Positions 55,141 through 62,902 of a DNA stretch of 64,000 nucleotides are shown in pieces. Under the pieces are notes generated by a model, which saw nothing but the letters and a program-made list of their open reading frames with translations, did no database searches and was not told where the DNA came from. The stretch covers positions 1 through 64,000 of the forward strand of contig NZ_FUYV01000017.1 in NCBI RefSeq assembly GCF_900168165.1, read 5' to 3'. Both the position numbers and the translations under genes were made by a program. The stretch is from Alkalitalea saponilacus. GTDB taxonomy: Bacteria; Bacteroidota; Bacteroidia; Bacteroidales; Marinilabiliaceae. Position 1 is the first letter of the stretch. Each line of letters opens with the position of its first letter.

Positions 55141-56274
55141 ATGAATAGAAACAAAACATTTTTGAAATGTACCTTAATTTTCATTACGGTTATATTCCCT
55201 CTGATTTCAATATTATCAGGTTGTCAAAAGGATGAGAATGAAAAATCCGCCGTATTTCATAATCTGCTTGCCAATCCGGAATGGGGGCCTGCTGCCGGAA
55301 ATCCGGAGGGAAATTACCCAGTTCCGCAACATGCCGGCCCAGAAGATGTATCGAACCCCGACCATATTATAGGCAACGGAACCCCGGAGAGTTGCACTGA
55401 GGAAGATTTTATTAAGGCAGTAGCACAAGGCGGCACCATTGTTTTTAACGGCGGTGAGGAGCCTTTCACGCTATATTTAACCCAACCGGCAAAAATATTT
55501 AACAATGCAAAACCTGATATTGTAATAGATGGTGGAGGATTGGTAACTCTGAGTGGCAGTGGAAAAACAAGAATTATTTACATGAACACCTGCGACCAGG
55601 ATCAAGTTTGGACTACTCCGCATTGCCAGAATCAAGATCATCCAAGACTAACGTTGCAAAACATCACCTTGATAGATGGCAACTCAACAAACGAGACCAC
55701 CTACGATGGAGGTGGAGCTGTTTGGGTTCGCGGTGGGCGTTTCAAAGCGGTAAATTGTCGTTTCTTTAACAACATTTGCGGAAGTCAAGGCCCCGATATC
55801 GGCGGTGGTGCCATACGAGTTTTTAGTCAATACGACCAACAACCGGTCTATTTAGTCAACTGTACATTTGGAGGGGGACATGAATACGCAAACATAGGGG
55901 CAAACGGAGGTGCAATAAGCAGCATAGGCGTATCTTGGACCATTATCAATTGTTTCTTTTCCCACAATAAGGCAATAGGCTGTTGCGGCAATCCCGCTCA
56001 AAGCGGGACAGCCGGTGGAGGTAGCGGAGGAGCCATCTACAACGATGGAAATAAAATGACACTTAAAATATTGGGAACAGTGATTGAACAAAATGAGGTA
56101 AATGCACATGGTTCAGCTGTTTTTTTTGTCACCAATAACATGACAGGAAATATTGTTATTGACCGGTCAGTGATTAGAAACAACATAGGTGGCACGTGGT
56201 ACCCTGTTTATCCGGGCATTTCCATGCACAGTAATACCAGTATTGAAGTGAGGGACTCAATTATTGAGGATTAG
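55141..56274 (+). CDS. Parallel beta-helix lipoprotein
   Basis: 377 residues. Lipoprotein signal with lipobox LSGC, a linker rich in Pro/Gly/Glu, and from about 85 a right-handed beta-helix of the polymorphic-outer-membrane/pectate-lyase-like kind, with stacked rungs such as DGGGAVWVRGGRFKAVNCRF, IGGGAIRVFSQ, GANGGAISSIGVSWTIINCFF and GGGSGGAIYNDG. No clear catalytic aspartates were assigned. It may bind or cleave a polymer at the surface. A perfect TCCCGCT-CAA-AGCGGGA palindrome lies inside it at 55992-56008. It follows the DUF1343 gene by 70 nt. Confidence 0.8.
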   Translation: MNRNKTFLKCTLIFITVIFPLISILSGCQKDENEKSAVFHNLLANPEWGPAAGNPEGNYPVPQHAGPEDVSNPDHIIGNGTPESCTEEDFIKAVAQGGTIVFNGGEEPFTLYLTQPAKIFNNAKPDIVIDGGGLVTLSGSGKTRIIYMNTCDQDQVWTTPHCQNQDHPRLTLQNITLIDGNSTNETTYDGGGAVWVRGGRFKAVNCRFFNNICGSQGPDIGGGAIRVFSQYDQQPVYLVNCTFGGGHEYANIGANGGAISSIGVSWTIINCFFSHNKAIGCCGNPAQSGTAGGGSGGAIYNDGNKMTLKILGTVIEQNEVNAHGSAVFFVTNNMTGNIVIDRSVIRNNIGGTWYPVYPGISMHSNTSIEVRDSIIED

Positions 56275-56349
56275 TGCCAAGTCTGAAGTTTCTCCATCTC
56301 TCACACCTAATCCTCAGGGGGGAACCACCAAACACACCAAGTTAGCCCG

Positions 56350-57645
56350 TCATTTTATGCTTGACTTGACACTGGTTTTTTTCATCCCAAAACCGGGAGT
56401 AATTTTCAAATATCGAATGATTATAAAACCGGGGATGGTGCAAAGCACCACCCACACAAAAAAGAGCGGATATCCTGCCATCTCCTGCAACCAACCGGAA
56501 ATCATTCCCGGAAACATCATACCGGCAGCCATCAATCCGGTACAAATGGCGTAATGCGCTGTTTTATGCTTACCTTCCGAAAACCAAATCATAAACATCA
56601 CATAAGCGGTGAAACCAAATCCATAGCCAAATTGCTCAACAACCACTGCTGCACCTACCAGATAAATGCTCTCGGGTAAAACCCACGACAAATAAACGAA
56701 CGCAAGGTTTGGTGCATTCATGGCCACGGCCATGGGTAGCAACCAATATTTCAGACCTTTTCGGGAAACAGCCAATCCGCCGGTAATGCCACCCAACATC
56801 AGAGCACCTATCCCAAAAGTTCCGTAAATAAGTCCCACATCTCCGGTGCTTAATCCCAGTCCACCTTCTTTGGCCGGGTCTAACAAAAAGGGCGATGCCA
56901 GCTTTACAAGCTGTGCTTCTCCAAGCCGATACAATAAAAGGAACAAAAGAGCAGCAACAATTCCCTTCTTTTCAAAAAAAGAGACAAATGTTACCAGGAA
57001 CTCTTTCATTAAATCCCGGCTCTTTTCTCCCGATACGGATTTATCGGCAGCCGGTTTTGGAAGAATTATTTGGTGATAGAGCAGAAGCAATAAAAACAAT
57101 CCTGTTATTCCCCAAAATGTTATGCTCCAGGCCAATGGTATATTTCCGGTTTTTTCTTCGAAAAAACCGGCTGCTATTACCAATAAACCTTGTCCGGCAA
57201 TCATGGCAATGCGATAAAATGTGCTTCTAATCCCAACAAAATATGACTGTTCTCCATCATTCAAAGCCAACATATAAAAGCCATCGGCAGCAATGTCATG
57301 AGTGGCAGAGCTAAAGGCCAAAAGCCACAGAAAAGCCAGTGAGTATTGAAAAAAGCCATCCATGGGAATGGTGAAAGCCACTCCGGCCAAACCTGCTCCC
57401 ACCAGCAATTGCATGGTAACAATCCACCACCGTTTGGTTTTGAGCAAATCCACCACCGGGCTCCACAAGGGTTTTATCATCCAGGGTAAATAGAGCCAAC
57501 TGGTGTATAAGGCAATATCGGTGTTGGAAATATCCAGCCGCTTATACATGATAACTGCCACCGTCATGACTATTACATAAGGAATTCCTTGTGTGAAATA
57601 GAGCGATGGCACCCAGCTCCATGGTGATTTTTGTTGATGTTGCAT
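56350..57645 (-). CDS. AmpG-like muropeptide permease (MFS)
   Basis: 431 residues with about 12 membrane segments. Family features are the opening SLYFTQGIPYVIVM, the loop SATHDIAADGFYMLAL (compare AmpG's ATQDIA.D), and the charged central loop (about 200-225). AmpG carries anhydro-muropeptides into the cytoplasm for recycling. The neighbours NamZ, SpoIID-like protein and DUF4922 strengthen this assignment, but the substrate could be another sugar. It converges with the beta-helix lipoprotein gene. Confidence 0.8.
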   Translation of the reverse strand: MQHQQKSPWSWVPSLYFTQGIPYVIVMTVAVIMYKRLDISNTDIALYTSWLYLPWMIKPLWSPVVDLLKTKRWWIVTMQLLVGAGLAGVAFTIPMDGFFQYSLAFLWLLAFSSATHDIAADGFYMLALNDGEQSYFVGIRSTFYRIAMIAGQGLLVIAAGFFEEKTGNIPLAWSITFWGITGLFLLLLLYHQIILPKPAADKSVSGEKSRDLMKEFLVTFVSFFEKKGIVAALLFLLLYRLGEAQLVKLASPFLLDPAKEGGLGLSTGDVGLIYGTFGIGALMLGGITGGLAVSRKGLKYWLLPMAVAMNAPNLAFVYLSWVLPESIYLVGAAVVVEQFGYGFGFTAYVMFMIWFSEGKHKTAHYAICTGLMAAGMMFPGMISGWLQEMAGYPLFFVWVVLCTIPGFIIIRYLKITPGFGMKKTSVKSSIK

Positions 57646-57708
57646 TCTAATATCGATATTTCAGAAAAAATCATTTCATTTATATAAAGTGCTCAAGCCG
57701 CACGGGCT

Positions 57709-57875
57709 CTTACTTTTTTGCAACAGCAAAAAAAAGTAAGCAAAAAATGCCGTCGCTGCAAGTAATTTCCTAAAAATCAATCTTATTGTCTAAAATCCGG
57801 GAACTCGCTACGCTCAAACAGCCCGGATTTTTCAACGACAATAAACTTGATTTTATTAACGGAAATTCCTTGAGG
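57709..57875. repeat. Two nested inverted repeats in a 305-nt spacer
   Basis: CTTACTTTTTTGC (57709-57721) pairs with GCAAAAAAAAGTAAG (57726-57740), two As unpaired. Then a long imperfect repeat: AAGTAATTTCC, AAAATCAA, TTATTGTC and AAATCCGGG in 57759-57801 are mirrored in order by CCCGGATTT, GACAATAA, TTGATTTT and GGAAATTCCTT in 57822-57872, around a 20-nt centre. Intergenic elements with a GTAAGCAAAAAA word recur in Bacteroidota genomes; a MITE-like element is possible. No gene is present in 57646-57950. Confidence 0.6.
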
Positions 57876-57950
57876 CGAAAAAAAATCCTACTGAATGCCA
57901 TAACCTGTTATACACCTTACGAATAAATACTCCTAAAATTCACAAAATTC

Positions 57951-59294
57951 TCAATATCGTTTTGTAATATCTGCTCCTTTAAAATAGTGATTGAGAATTT
58001 CCTTGTAGGAATAGCCGGAAGCACCCATTACTGCTGCGCCTATCTGACACAATCCTACGCCATGTCCCCAGCCGGCACCGGTAAAATGGAATCCCTCCGG
58101 GATGCCATTTTTAACCTCACCCTTTTCAACAACAAACGCCGAACTGTAAAGATGTGACGCCGAAAAAGCTTTTCTAATTTCTAGCTCCTTACCTATTACA
58201 AAGGATGAATTACTCCCAACTATCCGCAAACGAATAATACGGCCGGAAACTCCGCGCTCCAATGGCACCAAATCAAGCACGTTGCCAACATCAATTCCCA
58301 CTTTTGATTTTAATAAGTCCTGAATTTCAGATTGCGATAAAACCACCTTCCACCGATAAAAATCGGGTGTTTCCATGTCATAATCATTCAAAACCTGCGA
58401 GAGAATTTCCGAATCGGTGGTATTACAAAAAGTATCAGGATTTCCAGTAATCCATTGATGTGCATCCTGTTCGTTTTGGAGTTCCAGGCCATATCCCTCC
58501 GGCGGTTGTGGGGCATCCACCACTTTTGTCAGATAAGGATGTGTTACAGATTCCCACACATTTTCAAAGAGTTCGGAAACTCCACCACAACATTTTGAAT
58601 ATCTGGCGTCGCATATTGCATTATTGTACGTCAACACCAAACCGGAGGTAGATTCTACGGCACTTTTAACCGTACCGGTTGATGCCTTGGTTATCCCCTG
58701 GTAGCGCTGACAATGGTCGTCGGCACATACATCAAAATTGGTGTGGTCTTCCCTGTCGTACCATTTAACACGCTCCCCCTCACTCTCAAAACAGGTGGAA
58801 TAGCTCCCCGATTTATTAATCTGTTCTCCTTTTTCAATCTGAGCCAACAACCAGCTGCGCGATATTACCGAATGCGCCTTAAGAAGCTCAGCAGAGCTTG
58901 TTGCACTCATTTCGGACGAGATAACACTTAACAGGTAATCTTCCAACGACAATACATTGACGGCTGTGAGATGCTCATTTTCCTGTATGATTTTCAAAGC
59001 GCCTTTAAAACTCTGGTTCTCTTTTCGCTCCCAATGAAAATTAATCCCAATGGTTACATTAAGCAGTTCAAAACCGGCGGATTGCTCATCCAATGGGATG
59101 AGCTCAAATGGCAATTCACACACCTCGGTTTCACCATTCATCGAGAGTTCGACTTTGTTGTTCTTTAAACAGAAATCTCCTTCACCCTGAAATTTTCTTC
59201 CGGATGCGCTGTGTTGATAAACGCCGTGTAGTTTAAACTCTATGATTGGGGAAAACATAATCCCCACTCGTATTTTTGGTTGCTTAAGCATCAT
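57951..59294 (-). CDS. SpoIID/LytB-domain protein
   Basis: 447 residues without an obvious signal peptide. A beta-rich N-terminus leads to the SpoIID domain: VLSLEDYLLSVISSEMSATSSAELLKAHSVISRSWLL, with the glutamate in SSEM matching the lytic transglycosylase catalytic position, then GWGHGVGLCQIGAAVMGASGY near the end. SpoIID-type enzymes cut peptidoglycan glycan strands. The lack of a signal fits a cytosolic form acting on imported muropeptides, in keeping with the AmpG-like permease 305 nt downstream on the same strand. The DUF4922 gene is 19 nt upstream. Confidence 0.83.
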   Translation of the reverse strand: MMLKQPKIRVGIMFSPIIEFKLHGVYQHSASGRKFQGEGDFCLKNNKVELSMNGETEVCELPFELIPLDEQSAGFELLNVTIGINFHWERKENQSFKGALKIIQENEHLTAVNVLSLEDYLLSVISSEMSATSSAELLKAHSVISRSWLLAQIEKGEQINKSGSYSTCFESEGERVKWYDREDHTNFDVCADDHCQRYQGITKASTGTVKSAVESTSGLVLTYNNAICDARYSKCCGGVSELFENVWESVTHPYLTKVVDAPQPPEGYGLELQNEQDAHQWITGNPDTFCNTTDSEILSQVLNDYDMETPDFYRWKVVLSQSEIQDLLKSKVGIDVGNVLDLVPLERGVSGRIIRLRIVGSNSSFVIGKELEIRKAFSASHLYSSAFVVEKGEVKNGIPEGFHFTGAGWGHGVGLCQIGAAVMGASGYSYKEILNHYFKGADITKRY

Positions 59295-59313
59295 CTAAAA
59301 CCCTCGTTGTATA

Positions 59314-60255
59314 TTATAACTGAAGCTTCTTTTTTATCTCTATCCAAACATCATCATCCAAAGTAACCTGTTCAAAAACATTGCGGATGAGACTTTTGTC
59401 CAATTTTTCGAAATCCTCGTGGCGGGGTGTAATCAAAACCCCTCCAAAATCCACCGAGGCGGGACTCAAAAGCAACTGGTCATCATCAGTTGCATAGAAC
59501 TGCTCCGGACGGTGATTTTTCCTGGGGAAAATCACCACTCTCCACTCCTCCCCTTCTTTCTCCACCAAAACATTCATCATCGGCTCCGGATTTGATGGAA
59601 TAAAATCTCTCAAAACCGAAAAAACTTTGTTAAAACAGTTTTCAACCGCAGCTGCATCAGTGCCAACTATTAAAAGTGTTTTTCTAAGGTAATTATCCAT
59701 CGCGAAAAGCGAACAGCTGTCGGTACCGAACAAAAACTGTCGGTTTATTCGTGATATTTCCTTTTCAACCGGCAAAAAAACCTTATTCCCCCCCTGAAAA
59801 TGAAAATGGTCAGGTGCCGAAGCACCACATTTTGGCCCATTATAAAAAATAATAAAATCCGGGAGATGTTCACTCAGTTGCAGCATGTCACCGAAACGTC
59901 CGGAGATTAATTGCTCCCCATGAGTATTATCTACAATGGTTAGATGGCGGTGAAAAATGGGAAAAGGATTAACCAGTATGGTGTAATTTTGGTTAAAAGG
60001 AATCCCCTTCTGTTCAGTTGGCCGGTTATCAGAGCACAAAAAACAACTGCGCTGCCTGATGCTTTCAGCATCTACTTTTGCAGCCGACGACCTGATTCTT
60101 CCGGGGTTAAACTGAATTTTAAATCTAAATCCTTCTTCAAAATCAATGTCTCGGGTTAACACACCGCTTAACCCTTCATAGTTGCGCTCTGCCAGCTTCC
60201 ATCCGCTTAACTGGCCTGCAAATAGTTCATCAATGCTGTTTATTGCCAATGCCAT
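59314..60255 (-). CDS. DUF4922 HIT-like nucleotidyltransferase/phosphorylase
   Basis: 313 residues. Motifs are those of the HIT superfamily in DUF4922: a possible zinc pair CFLC (near 72-75), NYTILVNPFPIFHRHLTIV, and the active-site SAPDHFHFQGG. Related proteins include GDP-sugar phosphorylases, so a sugar-nucleotide reaction is likely, but none is proven for DUF4922. Its ATG overlaps the stop of the upstream glycosyltransferase (TGATG) and it is 19 nt before the SpoIID gene, so the three are one translational unit. Confidence 0.82.
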   Translation of the reverse strand: MALAINSIDELFAGQLSGWKLAERNYEGLSGVLTRDIDFEEGFRFKIQFNPGRIRSSAAKVDAESIRQRSCFLCSDNRPTEQKGIPFNQNYTILVNPFPIFHRHLTIVDNTHGEQLISGRFGDMLQLSEHLPDFIIFYNGPKCGASAPDHFHFQGGNKVFLPVEKEISRINRQFLFGTDSCSLFAMDNYLRKTLLIVGTDAAAVENCFNKVFSVLRDFIPSNPEPMMNVLVEKEGEEWRVVIFPRKNHRPEQFYATDDDQLLLSPASVDFGGVLITPRHEDFEKLDKSLIRNVFEQVTLDDDVWIEIKKKLQL

Positions 60256-61718
60256 CAGTTGATTTCTTTATTGAGATTGATTCTGGCCTGGAGTTCAATC
60301 GTTCTGATGCGGTCCTTATAGAGATTGTGTCCGTTCATCTTAACTACATCCAGCGAGGCATCAGAGTTTTCTTCCCATCTGCGACACAAATAAAGCGGTT
60401 CGTATATCCGTCCAATCTGGTATTGCCTTGAAATTCGCAATCCCACGGCATAATCTTCTCCATAGCTTGTGTTGGGAAGTCTTATTTCCCGTAAAACCGG
60501 GGTGTAAAAGGCTCTTGGAGCTCCTAATCCATTAATACGAAGAGCATTATTTCTGCCATTTTCGGGTGTCCACTCACGATGGTCGATCAACCCCGGTGGA
60601 ATCTCTTTAAGGTTAAAATTGACCATTTGATAACTACCAACCACCATGGCACATTGTTGCTCATAAAACGCCTCTACAATGGTTTGAATTACCTGATTAT
60701 TAATATACAGGTCATCACTGTCGAGCTGTATGGCAAATTTGCCGCAAGCATCATGAAAAACACCGTAATTCCAGCATCCACCAATGCCTAAGTCATTCCT
60801 GTCAGGAATCAGGTGAATCAGCTTTTCATCTGATTCAGCCATTTTTTGCAAAAGCTCCGTTGTGCCATCCGTTGAGTGATTATCTACCACAATTAAATTG
60901 AATGGAAATTTGGTTTCCTGCGACAACACTGATTTTATGGCATCTTCGATGGTTTTCACCCGGTTTCGAACCGGAATAATGACCGATGCTTCCACCGGAA
61001 AGCCTGAATCTGATAAATCTATCTCACTGAACCGGGGTTGCAACCAGCCTCCAATGGCCTTTAAATTTGCTGTACAAATCTCTTCCATTTCAATTTGCAC
61101 CGCTCTGTTTTTAGGGTCAACGTAATCAAAAATCTTTTCTCCCGAGGCTCTGTTGTCTGTTTCCATTTCGGTGTAGAGAAACTCAGGAATACGGAAAACT
61201 GAATAAATTCTTGACACTGCCAGGCGAAGTGCATACAATCCACCGTATTGCCAGGATTTATCCAGCGTAGGAGCAACATTTTTTATCGCGTCGGTTCTGT
61301 ATAGCAAAAGTGAACCAAAATCGAAATCATCCCTCAAGCTGCCACTCTGATAATCAATTAACGGATGAAGGACTGATTTTCCATTCATCATTTTATAATG
61401 GTCGGAATAAACCATGCCTGCACCGGTATCTTGTGCAATCTGAACCATTCGTTCCAATCCAAACGGCCCTGTTTTTAATGGAGAAGTCTTTGTATAAAAG
61501 AGGCTATATTCACTCACTGATGACTCTGCTGCCATTATGATGGTTTTCACATCGTGAAATCCATCTCCTTTCATCCATTGTGCATTTTCAGGCAAATTAA
61601 ACGATGGTAACTCCCTGCCAATTATAAATATTTGTGATACCACAGATGAACTTAAAAGCTCATCTGTGGTGGCCTTTAAATCTTCGTTTTGAGCTGATAA
61701 TAAAAAGCACGTAATCAT
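60255..61718 (-). CDS. Two-part family-2 glycosyltransferase
   Basis: 487 residues. The C-terminal half (about 240-480) is a GT-A fold GT2: VEASVIIPVRNRVKTIEDAI, VVDNHSTDGT, LDSDDLYI (the DxD) and SYGEDYAVGLRIS. The N-terminal half (about 1-235) looks like a second, less conserved GT-A-like domain (FLLSAQNEDLKAT, VYSDHYKM). No membrane segment, so it is cytosolic and uses a nucleotide sugar. It heads the unit with DUF4922 and SpoIID. A perfect 11-bp hairpin is inside its 5' end (61639-61670). Confidence 0.83.
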   Translation of the reverse strand: MITCFLLSAQNEDLKATTDELLSSSVVSQIFIIGRELPSFNLPENAQWMKGDGFHDVKTIIMAAESSVSEYSLFYTKTSPLKTGPFGLERMVQIAQDTGAGMVYSDHYKMMNGKSVLHPLIDYQSGSLRDDFDFGSLLLYRTDAIKNVAPTLDKSWQYGGLYALRLAVSRIYSVFRIPEFLYTEMETDNRASGEKIFDYVDPKNRAVQIEMEEICTANLKAIGGWLQPRFSEIDLSDSGFPVEASVIIPVRNRVKTIEDAIKSVLSQETKFPFNLIVVDNHSTDGTTELLQKMAESDEKLIHLIPDRNDLGIGGCWNYGVFHDACGKFAIQLDSDDLYINNQVIQTIVEAFYEQQCAMVVGSYQMVNFNLKEIPPGLIDHREWTPENGRNNALRINGLGAPRAFYTPVLREIRLPNTSYGEDYAVGLRISRQYQIGRIYEPLYLCRRWEENSDASLDVVKMNGHNLYKDRIRTIELQARINLNKEIN

Positions 61719-61804
61719 CTTTGCTTAGATTAAAAATTTTGTGGTTTGAAGATATGAATTCTTTTCAGTGCTTGCAAAGAGAAACGCTGCTTGTGCATTT
61801 ATCT

Positions 61805-61879
61805 ATAACAGTAATGCTGTTATGAATGAGTTACAGCCAATACAACACAAAAGTGCATTACACCGCACTTTTGTATTGG
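61805..61879. other. Two hairpins upstream of the hipB-like gene
   Basis: ATAACAG (61805-61811)/CTGTTAT (61817-61823) with a 5-nt loop, and CCAATACA...CAAAAGTGC (61837-61856) pairing with GCACTTTTGTATTGG (61865-61879) with a 3-nt bulge. They lie in the 266 nt between the divergent glycosyltransferase and hipB-like genes. They may be an operator/attenuator or the remnant of a small element; there is no long U-run. Confidence 0.4.
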
Positions 61880-61984
61880 TTTTACAAATTATAATACTCC
61901 AACCTCAATATAAGTGCAATATAAAGCTCTTTATTTGGATAAAGTTAGAATATTTCTTAATTTCACATAAAAAAGAGCAACATT

Positions 61985-62221
61985 ATGCACTTTAATAAAT
62001 TAATTAATACAATAAAAGAACGTAGAGAAAATCTAAAAGTTAACCAAGAGAATTTGGCAAAACTTTCAGGAGTTGGGTTAAGAACACTGAAGCAATTTGA
62101 AAGTGGTAAAGGAAACCCTACTTTACAGACTATTCAGAAAATAGCTGATGTATTAGGACTTGAAGTTTGTTTAAAGGTTAAAACGGAAATAACAAATGAG
62201 GACGGCAAAAATTCTTTATAA
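61985..62221 (+). CDS. HipB-like XRE-family antitoxin/regulator
   Basis: 78 residues. A Cro/C1-type helix-turn-helix occupies about 8-62 (INTIKERRENLKVNQENLAKLSGVGLRTLKQFESGKGNPTLQTIQKIADVLG), followed by a short strand (LEVCLKVK) and tail. It overlaps the next gene by 26 nt. With the downstream HipS- and HipT-like genes it forms a HipBST-like module, in which HipB mainly represses the promoter. Dyads at 61805-61879 are possible but unproven binding sites. Confidence 0.87.
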   Translation: MHFNKLINTIKERRENLKVNQENLAKLSGVGLRTLKQFESGKGNPTLQTIQKIADVLGLEVCLKVKTEITNEDGKNSL

Positions 62222-62522
62222 GAACGAAGATGCAGGCGTGTTAATTCAGCATAACAACGGTTCTTTCACCTTTAAATACAATAAATCATGGATAAGTGAT
62301 AAAACTAAACCTTCTATTAGTTTAACATTACCAAAATCTCAACATGAATTTCATTCAGATTTTTTATTTCCTTTTTTTTATAACATGCTACCAGAAGGGT
62401 CAAATAAACAGATTGTTTGTAAACTAAACAGGTTAGACTTAAATGATTATTTTGGGTTACTTCTCACAACAGCAAAGAATGATACTATCGGTGCTATTAC
62501 AGTTAGGGTAATTGACAATTGA
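62196..62522 (+). CDS. HipS-like protein (HipA N-terminal subdomain)
   Basis: 108 residues matching only the small N-terminal domain of HipA (couple_hipA): AKILYKNEDAGVLIQHNNGSFTFKYNKSW, PSISLTLPKSQHEFHSDFLFPFFYNMLPEG and DYFGLLLTTAKNDTIGAITV. In E. coli HipBST such a free-standing small protein, HipS, is the antitoxin of the HipT kinase; I infer the same here. It overlaps hipB by 26 nt. Its kinase partner begins 380 nt downstream, the gap being filled by a broken four-helix-bundle gene. Confidence 0.82.
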   Translation: MRTAKILYKNEDAGVLIQHNNGSFTFKYNKSWISDKTKPSISLTLPKSQHEFHSDFLFPFFYNMLPEGSNKQIVCKLNRLDLNDYFGLLLTTAKNDTIGAITVRVIDN

Positions 62523-62523
62523 T

Positions 62524-62874
62524 ATTGAAGAGAATATAATAAAGAATTAAAGCTTTGAGTTGGCACTTAAGATTGTGAAGTTGCATAAATATTTGGTGGG
62601 ATAAAAGAAGAAGTATGTGTTATCAAAACAATTGTTGCGCTCAGGCACTTCAATAGGGGCAATGGTTAAAGAATCAGAACATGCCGAAAGCAAAGCTGAT
62701 TTTATTCATAAACTTTCTATTGCATTAAAAGAAGCTAATGAGACTGAATATTGGATAGAATTACTATACAAGTCTGATTATATTGATGACGATATTTTTA
62801 ATTCAATCTATACCGATGTGAAGGAAGTTTTGAGAATACTCATTTCTATCATTAAATCATCAAAACTTAAATGA
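62524..62874 (+). pseudogene. S23-type four-helix-bundle protein gene with two in-frame TAA codons
   Basis: From just after the hipS stop one frame reads IEENIIKN-stop-SFELALKIVKLHKYLVG-stop-KKKYVLSKQLLRSGTSIGAMV and on through SKADFIHKLSIALKEANETEYW to the TGA at 62872-62874. This is a full-length four-helix-bundle (23S rRNA intervening-sequence) protein broken by TAA at 62548-62550 and 62602-62604, each where the family usually has Lys or Glu, one base from TAA. No ATG opens the 5' end. A fragment could start at GTG 62617. Confidence 0.82.
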
Positions 62875-62902
62875 ATTAGAAATTAACAATGGACGATTAG
62901 CA

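Noticed and set aside
53829-61718. Polysaccharide utilisation locus
   Set aside because: No SusC/SusD pair is present; the enzyme set points to peptidoglycan.
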